From: Gymnopus androsaceus JB14
Lineage: Eukaryota > Basidiomycota > Agaricomycetes > Agaricales > Omphalotaceae
Assembly: GCA_009733575.1 (NCBI GenBank)
Contig: ML769712.1
Location: 1-64,000, forward strand
DNA length: 64,000 nucleotides
Direction: 5' to 3'
The notes under the pieces were generated by a model, which was given only the letters and a program-made list of their open reading frames with translations, made no database searches and was not told the DNA's origin. The position numbers and the translations under genes are program-made. Of the stretch, positions 21,490-31,726 are shown piece by piece (position 1 is the first letter of the stretch; each line of letters starts with the position of its first letter).

Positions 21490-24415
21490 TCATGTTACGC
21501 ACCTTTTCTTCTTCGGAACTGGATGCGAGTACATTCCACCTAAGTCAGAACCGAACTCCTGCAAATCTATGAGAAATAACTCAAACCAAAATGTAAGCCA
21601 CATACCAAATCTGCTCGTATGATATCTAAATCACTCATCCACTCGAGTTGATCTTGTCGGAAGTCGGTGATCAGTGGTGCAAGATTCTCGTTCAGCTGAA
21701 AGAACCCTGGATGCACCACTTCGGAGAATCGCGCCAGTGCAAGACATTTCAAGTCATCAAAGATAGCAGCTTGCCGCAGCCCTCGGGCTCGTAGAGCAAA
21801 AGTCTCTGAGGTAGTTAGAACACCCCGGTCAATGCTGATGTTGTTCGCGGCAGATGTCCAGATGCGGGACATTGACTGGCAGTAGAGTATATATCGTTGG
21901 AATTCCACATGTCTCTGTTCAAAAGTTTCAAGCCACCGATACATGTTGGCTTCGCTGCGATACCATGAGATTGCATTGCCTAGAATATAAAGTATTAGTT
22001 GACATCTCATCCAACGCGCAGGCAAAGCCACCTTCAGTTTCCCAACTCTCTGTATTCTGTAGGTCTGAGGCTCCCCGCTTGCCCAGAGACCATAGCGTGC
22101 CTGACTTGTCCTCGTTTACTGAGAAGATCCAGTCAGTTTCAAAGCGTGAAATACTCAAACTACACGTACTAGATGTGACATTTATAGACTGTTTTCCATC
22201 TTGTGTCGAGCTTTTGGGTGTCACAGCACCCGTTCGAGGTTCTGAGAAAAAAAGATAAGCTTTTTACTCCCTGCGGAATACATCAGGTTTACGTTGACGT
22301 TTTGTGAAGTGAGTCGCTGTCTTGAGCTCGATGTTCTCTGAGTTAAACCCAACACCTACAGGAAGATCCTCCCCCAATTCCGTCTCCACTAGCCTCTTGT
22401 GTGCTTCGCCGACAGTCCATAGAATTCCCTCGCGTCGTTTTGAGTCCCCTATGCGCCGCTTATGGTTGACATCTTTCTTGAAGGTATCGGAAGCGGATAG
22501 GCGTGGATATAGAGCTGACGAGTTGTCCAGAACCTGGAGTGAAATGAGCGCTTGGCGGAACTCGTTGTACGCAGCTATTTCTACATCGCGTGTAACAATC
22601 GTTTTCAGAATCGATTTTCCTGAGCGAGTCCGAAGCTTCTCCGTATCTACATTCCTGTCCTTGAACATGAGAAGGGAGAGAAGTCGGTTGACAGTGTGTT
22701 TGAGACTTGTAATTGTGCTGTTGATTTGTGCCTCGCGTAAGCGAGCTTCCTGCTCAGCCAGCGCTGAGAGACCATACTTTTGTCGCTCATCGACAGATAG
22801 GTCTGAAGGGAGTCCCAAGCAAAAGTACTCCGAACCTCCCTCTAAGCAGTGCGCGAGCAGCTCAGGTGGCAATTCCGCCATCACGACAGCCTGGTGCATG
22901 CGGAACTCCTCGAGTACCTCCGTCAGGCGTTCGCGAAGTTCTTCAATATGTAGCTCATCGCGTTCTGAGTAGAAGTGCTGTAGACCGGCCAGAGATTCGT
23001 TGATATCTGAACTGTCACCTACAGTCAGTTATCAAAGCACTTCGCAATAACATCAAGACTCACCGTATATTCTCCGCTTCGACGGCCTTGGACCAGAATG
23101 CTTCAAGCGTGACGCTCATCTCGCTCTCGCCCAAAAACGCATTGGCCGGAACACAAGCTTCCTCCCGCGATAAGCTGACCAATAGCTGCCGCACCATTGG
23201 AATTCGTGTGTGATGGCAATGATACACACTACTCCATGACTTGGGACGCTTGGGGTCTTGCGTTGGGCAACGCGGAACACGAGACCAGCCAGGGACCTCG
23301 TCTTTGTGGGCACGACTGAGCAATTCGAGCTCATCTCGGGCTTCTTGATACATGATCCGTGCCTCTAGCAGCTGTCGCGCTAAATTATAATCTACATGCT
23401 GGTTTGAATTTGGTGTAGGCATGAAGATGAGACTGATGAACTCACAGCTATTGATTAATTTCTTGTGATTCCAGTCATTAATGTGTGCAATAATAGTGTC
23501 TTCACGATTTGCATCGTTCATCTGTCGCGTGTAGCCCCCAACTTGATTGAATTCGACCCATGGCTGCTCAATGCTTTCGCCGTGGCATTAGCATTACACC
23601 AATGGTAAGGAACGTTATACTGTTCCCGACAGTCCTCCTCGTTGTGTTTGGCCATATGCACAACAGGAACACCACGTTCAACTTGACGTATGAAGTTGCG
23701 ATGTGAACTGAGGTAAGGGAATCGTGCAAAACGAATCCAAACATTTGGCGCAAGGTCGCATTGTGCATCGTACGTGTGCTTGTGGCGGACCAGATGTCGA
23801 TTCCCGGTTTCGATGTCATCGCCAAAGCCATAGAGGGTGTACGCATGAGAGAACGATGCATCCACGTTTGCTTGGCTTGAAGACTAGTCAGTACTTGGAC
23901 GAAAGAGAAGATTCTCTACTCACTTCTCGGCACCGTACATGTCAGTTCCTGCCAGAATAAAAACATGGCTACAGGCTGTGCTAACCAGACCAACTTTCTT
24001 CTTGGGTACTGCAGTTTGTGTTGCCTGCTTGAGTTGTCGATTAATGACCTTGATGTGACCGCATTCTGAAGATGTCGACTGAAGAGCTAGCTGAGTAATT
24101 CTGACCACGAGAAAAGCTCTGAATACTCACAACATAGGGTGATTTCTTTGCGCTTGCAAGAAATTCTTTATAAGGACGTACTGGAGGAAAGTACGAGTTG
24201 CCTCGAAACAGTGACTTGTCATCAATTCCGCTATTCTTATGGAACTGGCTGAGCTTGCAATTACCATCGCTTGCGGTGTACATCATGATCAAATGACTAG
24301 ACAGTGTTGGTCAGTGACACAAAGAACCACAATGTACAGGAATAGCGTACCGAAGGTGCAAAGGAGTATTCGCCCAATCGCCCACCATATTGGTGGCTGG
24401 ATCAGGACATATAGG
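21490..24415 (-). CDS. KDZ transposase 2 with CxC-type cysteine cluster
   Basis: Transposase of the KDZ superfamily, with the cysteine-cluster (CxC) region upstream of the catalytic core. Minus-strand exons, in order: VYCPICPDPATNMVGDW (about 24345-24415), ASDGNCKLSQFHKN (about 24140-24290), INRQLKQA...VGLVSTACSHVFILAGTD (about 23925-24075), DASFSHAYTLYGFGDD to HAEALS-like VVHMAKHNEEDCREQYNVPYHWC (about 23560-23875), then RMNDANREDTIIAHINDWNHKKLINS, a helical region at 22264-22899, and GNAISWYRSEANMYRWLETF (21570-22030). The last exon is 21490-21555 and ends PVPKKKRCVT before TGA, an SV40-like nuclear localisation cluster. Introns of about 50 bp join these. The 5' end upstream of the cysteine cluster is unresolved: the frame hits stops and would overlap the companion gene. 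Confidence 0.8.
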
Positions 24416-24445
24416 GCAATATACAACTGACGCATTCGCTGGACG

Positions 24446-26672
24446 ATGAGGAAGGTATCAGAAGTTTCACGTCTGATCATAGCCTGTTAGAGTAAAGGAC
24501 GCTATAACTACTCTACGACTCAGAAGCAATTTTTACAAGGGCTCGTCTCTGAGTACAAGGCCCACGGTCAAAAGCGGAGACTAGCTTTCGACGCGATCTA
24601 TGCCAAACATCTGGTGAACCAACCGTCCTTCGCCACCCCACCGTCGATGACAGCTGAAGATTGGAAGAAGGTGTGTATTTTGCTTCCTCGTTTTCAGTGC
24701 CACGCTCACTGTCCACTCAGAGTCTGCAGAAATGGTTCGATAATAATGCAAACAAAGACACGCAACCTCAGAAGAAGCAGGCGACGGATATCAGATCTCA
24801 GACCAAGGATGTCAAACCTCAAACAACCGACGCTAAACCTCACCAGAACATTGCTGAAGCACAGAAGAACCAGAGTCACTCTCCTGGTGACCTTCCTTCA
24901 GCGACTAATCTGCCGGCAGCTTTGTCCTGGGCAAAGCTTTGCGACCTCGCAAAGTTCTTCAACGAGCTAACTTCGGCTGATATGGAAGTGAAATCGGGGA
25001 GAGTGGCATTCGCTGGTAGCCGGGGCGTGAAGGAGGACGAGATTATTAAAGAGTGGAATGATTTGAGTGGTGATGAACGCAACAAGTGGGAAAAGCGTGC
25101 CGCTGCTGAGTGCGACATTGAAGGGTGAGCTCGCTGTATCTTGTTGTGATTGGTGCCCTAACCACCTATAATTTGTAGCAATCGAGAGCGTTTCGTGTCC
25201 TCCTTATCGACATTACTCAAAGGGTGCCTACAGTTTGGACACATTGGACAGGGAGAGATCGTCACAGTTATTACTTTTGACGAAGGCTTTGGTCACGAAG
25301 GTCGAAAGGTCGCCAGTCATGGGTAAGTGTCTTCATGTTATATACATGTGTGAACACTACTGATGCAGGACACGGTTAGCATTTTTGCGAGTTCGGACAC
25401 GAAGTGCCGCGCTACATTTCCGGAAGTTTTGAAAGACCATGAGGGACTGTACCGCGTACTTTCAGCTCACCTGCATGAGACCTTGAAAGAAGGAAGTCAG
25501 CTGATTTTCTTTTCTTTTTGCTCCTTGATGCTGACAATTGTTTTCGTAGTGATTAAGGATCTCAAGCTAATCACCGAAATACCTATTGATAGTGAAGGCC
25601 GCGCCCGGTTCCCCACAATATCCGACTTCGACGATGCATCAAGATCACAGCTACGACAGGTCTATGAAGATTTTATGACTGTAATCTGGTGTAAGTTTTG
25701 CATTTTTGTTTCGCTAGATCTTGCTCATCATCATTTCTAGTCCAAGCCGGCTATACAGGGCCTGTAGATTACGATGTCATTGACAGCAATCCCAGCAATT
25801 ACTACGACACTACTCTACTACTGGCTCATTTGAGACTCCGGAGTGCAGCAATCACGGGAGGCTGGTTCCTAGATCTATTCGAACATCTCATGGTGAACTA
25901 CTCCAATAAAGGCAGAGTCTTTGCGTTGAAGGGTCCCAGTTTGGAGGCTCCCACTTTGACTTCCAATATCGCTCCTTTGAAAACACCAGATGCTGCTGAT
26001 CCTACAACGATTCCCGATCCGCCCACTACTCCTTTCAAGATGTTGGATACTACTCCCGCGTCTTCTTCGCATACTCCCACACTGTCGAGAACTCCAGCTG
26101 CTGCCACTGCTCCATCGACAATCGCAGATGATCCTACAGTTTCGGAGACTGATCGTCTCATGTCTCCTTCCAACACGGCAGAGTCTTCTGTTAGCTCTGC
26201 AAAGGCACTAGTCCCTGCGACTTCGACTTCCCACATGGCAGAGCCTGATGCTGTAGAGATTGCAGCTTTAGATAACGTAGTGACGAGCGGGATGAGGGAT
26301 GCAGAGAATGGTGCCCATGAGGATGAGGATAGTTGGATGGATACTGCCAATGAACCAACTCCCGCCTCTGAAACACTCACAGAAGGCGACGCAAATACAA
26401 GGGCAGACGACGAGTCTCGCTCAACGGATACCAGCAGTGCGGAGACATGCAGGGAAGTGGGCAAGAAAGGTGGCAAGGGATCTAAGGGGCGCGGAGCAGT
26501 AAGGCAGGGAGAGTCAGAGGGAGAAAATGTTGTGCCTCCGCCTTCGCCTCCAAAAACGCGTGGTTCACAAATCCAGCAACAGCCCCTCCGTCGCAGCAAA
26601 CGAACTGTAGGGGAGCAAATGGACGTTGGAAGTAGCATGAGCGGTCCGCGCAAGCGTCTTAGGCGAAATTAG
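24446..26672 (+). CDS. KDZ-associated companion protein, acidic/Ser-Thr-rich tail
   Basis: Uncharacterised protein of a type often found beside agaricomycete transposons. The N-terminal domain contains FLQGLVSEYKAHGQKRRLAFDAIY and, after an intron (about 24671-24720), SLQKWFDNN. The same layout recurs in the minus-strand gene at 59916-61465. Then come PAALSWAKLCDLAKFFNELT, NRERFVSSLSTLLKGCLQFG, DHEGLYRVLSAHLHETL and VDYDVIDSNPSNYYDTTLL, spread over about six exons. From about 25950 the protein becomes a long Thr/Ser/Pro-rich, low-complexity stretch and ends with basic LRRSKRTVGEQ...RKRLRRN, probably nuclear. Proposed start ATG 24446, followed by a 36-bp intron to 24490; this start overlaps the first transposase exons and is uncertain. 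Function unknown; probably DNA binding for transposition. Confidence 0.65.
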
Positions 26673-26689
26673 GTGTTGCAATCTTTTTC

Positions 26690-26994
26690 TATATTAAACT
26701 TTCTTGAGTACTCCTTACATCCTTCTTCCGTATGTTTGATCATACTTTCCTATATTTTGATTACTTTCTCAAGTATTTTTTTGAGTACTTTCCCGAGTAA
26801 TCACAATACTTACTTTGGGTTGCTATTGTACTTAGTCTTTACTTGAGTATTGCATTTACTTAAGTATGTAGCTTTCTTACTTTCAAAAATTCACCTACAC
26901 TTTACTTATACTTGAGTAAAGTACCTTACTTAAGTACTTTACTCAAGTACTTACTCAAGTACTTTACTCAAGGTAGAATCCTAAGAATTACTTA
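26690..26994. repeat. Right subterminal ACTTAAGTA-type repeats
   Basis: ACTTAAGTACTTTACTCAAG and variants are packed on both strands, mirroring 21218-21480. Confidence 0.75.
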
Positions 26995-27123
26995 TACAAT
27001 GATTACTTAAGTAAAGCTCGAGTACTTGTACTTACTATTTAAAGTTGTTTTTCTTAAATTTAATCCTGAGTAAATTCTCAAGAATTACTTAAGAAAAAAG
27101 CGACTTACTTAAGAAAAGCTGCC
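26995..27123 (-). repeat. KDZ 2 right terminal inverted repeat
   Basis: Ends ...AAGAAAAGCTGCC. Inverse of 21089-21217. Confidence 0.9.
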
Positions 27124-27985
27124 ATAGATTTACAGAGCTCTACAGTCTGCAGAGATACCAAGGATCTATTGACTAGAGGGTTGAACGGGAGAAAGCCAGA
27201 GCGAATATAGCTGGCGTTGTTTAACCTATCTGAATTAAATACAGGTATTTCATACGTAGCATGCTCTAAAAGAAAGCATTAGCAATGTTACTCCACGAAA
27301 GGCTCATGCATACCGTAGGTAGACCAAACCAAGATGACGTGCCTCTCTCTGACCACCCCTTCATAAACTCGACCGCTATTCCGACAATAGACGTGGTCAA
27401 GAAACGCATCAACTAGATCCGGCATCTTGTCATTCCATTGATCCTGGTCTATTACAGTCTTCTGTTTTCGAGTTTGATAGTCCTTCAATTCGCTGCTAAC
27501 AGCATTAGAAATTAATCAAGCTAGAAATGCAGAATAAAGCACACATACAAGTTTTGAGCAGCATCTTTAGCTCTAAAATAAAGCAGCTCCTCATCCTCCT
27601 CATCCTCCTCATCCTCCCAGATGTCACCAGCTTCCGGAGGTTCTGCACTTTGCATGGGTGCATTACCGTCGCTGTCGCTTTGTTCGTCGTCAAGATCCAT
27701 CAAAACCTCCATGTAGACGCGATCGTCTTCACTATCTTGAAGTTTCCGAGTAAGTCTCTTCTTGATTCGGGCAGCAGTGGTCATAATTCTGCGTGTAGCA
27801 AAATCACGGCGAGCCATCTCATTTTTCCGGTTGCGTTGACCGGAATTGAGCAAAACAAGCCCAGAGGTACGTGGCTGATCATCAACATCGTCGTATAGTG
27901 GATATAGAGGCTCTCTAGTGAGCTTGCGATGTTGAGGAACGTTGGATTTTTGAAGTTGTTTCTATACAGTATATTTCTTGCTGTG

Positions 27986-28090
27986 GCAACCCTGACTCCT
28001 GGGGCAGCCGCATTTTATCGTCTGGCAACCCCGACTCCTGGGAGCAGCCGACATTTTTCTTTAATAGCCCCTATGGCAACCTGCTAACTT
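27986..28090. repeat. 37-bp direct repeat upstream of the dioxygenase gene
   Basis: TGGCAACCCTGACTCCTGGG at 27986 recurs at 28023 with minor changes, and a third partial TGGCAACC occurs near 28074. It lies between the divergent KDZ and dioxygenase genes, so it may be regulatory or mark the lost first exon of the dioxygenase. Confidence 0.6.
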
Positions 28091-28101
28091 GACCTTTCTA
28101 G

Positions 28102-29629
28102 CCACTCGGAGTGGCAAGGGTTATGCCGGCTCCAGCAAAGCTCAGACAGCCGCACTGCTTGAAGAATACAGCCTTCTCAAGGTAGTCAACTTTGATACAG
28201 CCTCGCTTCTTTGTCCTGCGCAAGAACTACAGGCTCAATACGAGGAGCGTGGCGAGGAGCCTCCTCTGTGCCAGTGCGACCCTCTGCCGCGTCCCAAGAC
28301 GGCAAAGCTCTACAAAATCACGCCAATCTCAGAGGTTGCCTGCTACCGGCATAAGCCATACAGCCAGGCCCCGGACAGGCATCTACAGCAGCCTGACAAG
28401 CTAGGCTCCAACCGCCAATCTCGAATGCGGGCCAGAAAGCGAGCGTCGGAACGTGCAGAGAGGGCAAAGGAGAGGGAAAGGGTATGCGGGCCAGAAAGCG
28501 AGCGTCGGAACGCGCAGAGAGGGCAAAGGAGAGGGAAAGGGTATGTGAGGGGCTGGGTACCAAGGTAAAGGGGTATCAATGGCGCCGTGTCCAGAAAACA
28601 CAGCTCAAATCCCTTACCGTCAACGTCGACGCTTCTGACATAGCTGTCGAGTCCTCCACCTGGTGCGGCCCAAGGGATGACCAAGCCGAGAGGGAGATGA
28701 GCTTTGAAGAGGTCAAGGTGATACCGGGCATGCGTGTTATTGAGTACGACGGAAGGCACGTAGCCGTTGTGCTTGAAACTCAACCTCGCGCTTACTACTT
28801 ACTCTCTAGCAAAAACCTTCTAGTTAAAGACTCGGAAAATCGACCCGTCATCCTGATGGCCAAGGATGACAACCCCGCCAGCACGAAGAAGCTGGTTGCG
28901 CTGTTTGAGCAGGCTATGAAGGACCTGAACCTTGAGGGCTCCAACACTTGGCATAGGCGTGGGCATTACTTCACTAAAATCTTTGGCATTTCTTTCGGTG
29001 GAGGGCAGCAGCGACCCGGTAACTTTGCGCACACCGCTGCCGAAGACGCTGTATGGGAGAAGCTTCGCAACACGCCGGAGATTCAGGCTGTCGCCCGACG
29101 CGTCGACTGTATGCATCTACTCCTGCCTGCATGGGTTGCGCTGAATTATTCTCCTGCACGGTTAGATCTTCTTGCATGCTACTTCCCTAAAATACACAGC
29201 CTGTACACCAATGTTCTCAGCGACATCTGTGAGGCAGACAATTCTCTCGTTCGCAACTGGGAGAACTGCTGCTTTGCAGCAAGCTCTATCAACTTGGACA
29301 GCGCCATTACCGTTTACCACCATGATTGGCGAAACACCCTGTTTGGGGAGTGCGCCGTGAAGAATTGCGGACCGTTTGACTACAAGAAAGGGGGAAATCT
29401 GGTGCTTTGGGACCTCAGGCTGATCATCGAATTTCCACCAGGCTGTACCGCATTTTTTCCATCTGCCATGCTCGCTCACTCAAACACATCCATTGCGCCA
29501 GGTGAACAGCGTCACTCCATGACATTCTTCATGGCGTCCGGCCTTCTTCGCTGGAGACACAATAGCTATATGTCCGACAAGGATTTCATAGCTTGGGGCA
29601 TCGAAATCGGAAAGGCAGGCTTGGGATGA
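28102..29629 (+). pseudogene. TET/JBP-like 2OG-Fe(II) dioxygenase, frame broken by a 59-bp duplication
   Basis: Non-heme iron, 2-oxoglutarate-dependent dioxygenase of the basidiomycete transposon-linked type. TET/JBP enzymes oxidise 5-methylcytosine or thymine in DNA; activity here is inferred only. Metal ligands: HHD at 29318-29326 (an HxD motif) and His at 29477 (LAHSNTSI), about 51 residues apart as in JBP. The 2OG-binding Arg is near 29510 (GEQRHSMTFF). Flanking signature: GECAVKNCGPFDYKKGG, LWDLRLIIEFPPG. The N-terminal part (28102-28430) opens after a good acceptor (ctgctaac...tttctag), so a first exon is missing or unrecognised. A basic helix ARKRASERAERAKERERV is duplicated as a 59-bp tandem repeat (28425-28542), which throws the first frame out. 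From 28484 the frame is open to 29629 (381 residues). An internal start there could still yield the catalytic domain. Alternative: a prolyl-hydroxylase-like relative. Confidence 0.65.
28425..28542. repeat. 59-bp perfect-like tandem duplication in the dioxygenase
   Basis: Units 28425-28483 and 28484-28542 both start ATGCGGGCC or lead into the next ATG, and differ at one base (ACGTGC/ACGCGC). Because 59 is not a multiple of three, the duplication shifts the reading frame. Confidence 0.9.
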
Positions 29630-30051
29630 GCATAGGGACGATTTGTGGCGTACGGGACTCGACTTACTTAGTGATCTGTAGCTCTATCCATTAAATATAT
29701 TGTTGTTTCAATGTAGACCTTGCTAGACCTCAATTTGACCGAAAATAAGTATAGGTACATTTTGATCTTACACTCTGAAAATAAGATCTGCAACTTCAAC
29801 CATTAATTACCATCCCATTATTTAATAATATCATTCCAAAATTTGCGAGTAGGCTGTTTGAGGTGAATGCTCAAGGATCCATGTGTTTGATAGGTAGAGA
29901 GAACAATGTGTTGAGGCATAGCTCGAAATAAGTGATTAACGACAAAGTTGTAAAATGATCGCAATCCGTCAGCCCAACTTTCGACTTTTCTTCCACTATC
30001 TTACCTCAACTTTCAACCAACTACTCTAAATTCTTTGCATTTCCACTCTAA
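29630..30051. other. Spacer between KDZ 1 and Harbinger copy 2
   Basis: AT-rich, no open frame of note. It presumably contains the right end of KDZ element 1, which I could not identify. TAA at 30049-30051 is the Harbinger target duplication. Confidence 0.5.
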
Positions 30052-31249
30052 GGCCCCGTTCTGTAACGTGAGATGAGATGAGATGCGTGAGATGAGATAC
30101 TATCAAAAATCAATGTGAGAGCGATGCAAGAGGGCCCAAAGCCGACAAGTCGGACGTGATCCCTGTGACAACGGTCCGCGCCCCCCGACTCTGCGCCCAA
30201 TCCATAACGCACTGTGTTCATCTCTACTTATGACTCGTGAACGTACTAGGAAGGCTCGGACTCCTGGCAGAGGCACCTCTAGCAAGAGGAAAGTCACGGT
30301 TTTTTCCACACTTGTAGCTGCTGCAGCAGTCACTGCCCATGTGACAGGAGATCAAACATGTCGCCCACTCATGAATGGGTCTTTCTCTGGCGCAATGTGG
30401 TTACGAGAGCTTCTGGCAGGTATGCTTTCAATGCAATATAACCAGGAGCTCATCTGATCTGAATTGAAGGGCGCAATGAGCGCTTTCGCCGTATGTTTGG
30501 CATGAGAAAGTGGGTTTTCCGTGCACTGGTATAGGATCTTTGCCGCCTCGGTGGACTCTCAGATAGCCGGTATGTCTCTGCTGAAGAGAAAGTTGCCATA
30601 TTTCTACGTGCCGCAGTCTCTGGAGGTAGTAACCGTGAGTTGCAAGAACATTTCATGCAAGGAGGAGCAACAATATCAATGTAAGTCCGATTTTGGTTTA
30701 TTGATCTTTGCTGATTTGCATCCTTGAATAGCTATTTCAATCAAGTATTGGATGCCCTAGTTGGGGATTTCTATGCAAAATGGGTCCCTCTTCCTCCAAA
30801 TGAAATACCTCCGGAGATTCTGAATGATCCCAAGTACTTCCCATACTTCAAAGACTGTATTGGGGCCATTGATGGCTCGCACTTCCATGCGCGGGTTCCT
30901 GTTGATGATATGGCACGTTTTTGCAACCGCAAAGGTTGGATTTCCCAGAATGTTCTAGTTGCCTGTCTATTCTGTCTTCTATTCTGCTATATTCTGAGTG
31001 GATGGTTGGGTAGTGCAGGAGATGGCCGCATTTTTGATGATGCACGAAGGTCAACTTTGCGTATCCCTAAGGGGAAATATCTTCTAGGAGATGCAGGATT
31101 TCCATCATGTGATGCACTTCTTGTTCCCTACCGAGGTGTTCGGTACCATTTGAAGGAATGGGAGCAAGCGAGTCTCAGGTATACATCGGACATATTCAAT
31201 ATTTACCAATATGTGTTTTCTCACTTGTTCAATTCAGGCCCCGTAACTA

Positions 31250-31514
31250 CAGTGACGGCCAGATCAAATCCACACCCCTGGATTATGTCACCGGCGCTTA
31301 AGTCCTTCTCTCCAGCGATGCCCAAACAACAAACAAGTCTACAGGGCTCCATCCCGTTAAAATAATGCCTACAAAGTGTTATGCCATCCTTATATACCTT
31401 ATGTACCATGATGAGCATGATGCAAACCCATTGGTGACACGAGCAATGGCTTGAGTGCTGGTGACATAAGCAGTTTCTAAATCTGGGGGTGTGGATTTGA
31501 TCTGGCCGTCACTG
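31250..31514. mobile_element. Tc1/mariner-like MITE, 265 bp, TA target
   Basis: Inverted repeats of about 29 bp start CAGTGACGGCCAGATCAAAT on the left and mirror this exactly on the right. TA flanks both ends (31248-31249, 31515-31516). Removing it and one TA restores the Harbinger codons AAC TAC AAG. No coding capacity, so a non-autonomous element. Confidence 0.92.
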
Positions 31515-31568
31515 TACAAGGAGCTGTACAACCTTTGGCACTCAAAGCTTCGCAATGCTATTGAACGG

Positions 31569-31726
31569 TGGAGTAGGGGTCAGTAGGAGGAGTAGCGCTC
31601 ATTATTCAGTGTTTGTAGCTGTTTGGCACGGGCTTTAGCCCAAGTTTGGTGTATTCGTAGTCAGTTTAGCACAATCACAGCATCTACGCAACCTAGTCTA
31701 TCCATCGAGAGTCAGCGCCCACTCCA
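31569..31726 (+). repeat. Left LTR
   Basis: 158 bp, TGGAGTAGGGGTCAG...CCCACTCCA. Differs from the right LTR at about five positions, including TTATT/TTAGT, CACGG/CATGG, TTTGG/TTCGG and AGCGC/AGTGC. Three of these are CG against TG, or CA-type. Confidence 0.95.

Larger units (their letters stand above)
21080..27133. mobile_element. KDZ transposon 2 with long terminal inverted repeats
   Basis: About 6.05 kb, inserted inside the coding sequence of KDZ transposase 1. The inverted repeats (21089-21217 and 26995-27123) begin GGCAGCTTTTCT and differ at only a handful of positions over about 129 bp. Next to them, both subterminal regions are full of ACTTAAGTA/ACTCAAGTA motifs. Inside are a minus-strand KDZ transposase and a plus-strand companion gene, read divergently from about 24.45 kb. 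Near-identical repeats and mostly open genes indicate it is the younger element. Confidence 0.88.
18794..27853 (-). pseudogene. KDZ transposase 1, interrupted by KDZ element 2
   Basis: RNase H-fold transposase of the KDZ superfamily. N-terminal exons on the minus strand: about 27525-27853 (acidic EDEEDEEDEELLYFRAKD), about 27302-27490 (DQWNDKMPDLVDAFLDHVY) and about 27142-27255, ending SLVSLQTVEL. There the coding sequence breaks at AGAGCTC. It resumes at 21078 with ELYHHLFMRCPRLGIQPF. Core motifs follow: MAAADGNNSLKR, CADRWSNMNESK, the intron 20389-20439, IGYDIACG, LLHGYAHNRLCQLSF and GIEDMEVCERYFSQSNAL. The C-terminal coiled part continues to 19402 and, in broken frames, to about 18794. Lesions besides the 6-kb insertion: a one-base shift near 19845 and another near 19270. 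Inactive. Confidence 0.85.
18794..29629 (-). mobile_element. KDZ transposon 1 with divergent TET/JBP-like dioxygenase gene (boundaries uncertain)
   Basis: This composite consists of a minus-strand KDZ transposase (18794-27853, split by KDZ element 2) and a plus-strand 2OG-Fe(II) dioxygenase (28102-29629) reading away from it. Linkage of KDZ (Kyakuja-Dileera-Zisupton) transposases with TET/JBP genes in one mobile unit is known from basidiomycetes. I could not find its terminal inverted repeats by eye, so the ends given are those of the genes. Lesions in both genes suggest an old, inactive copy. Confidence 0.65.

Noticed and set aside
21089..27123. KDZ element 2 belonging to the hAT superfamily because of its 8-bp target
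   Set aside because: The coding motifs (CxC cluster, VGLVSTACSHVF, HNEEDCREQYNVPYHW) fit KDZ, and 8-bp duplications are not specific to hAT.
27928..28083. A first exon of the dioxygenase starting MLRNVGFLKLF
   Set aside because: The frame runs through the 37-bp repeats to a stop, with no usable donor before the acceptor at 28100.
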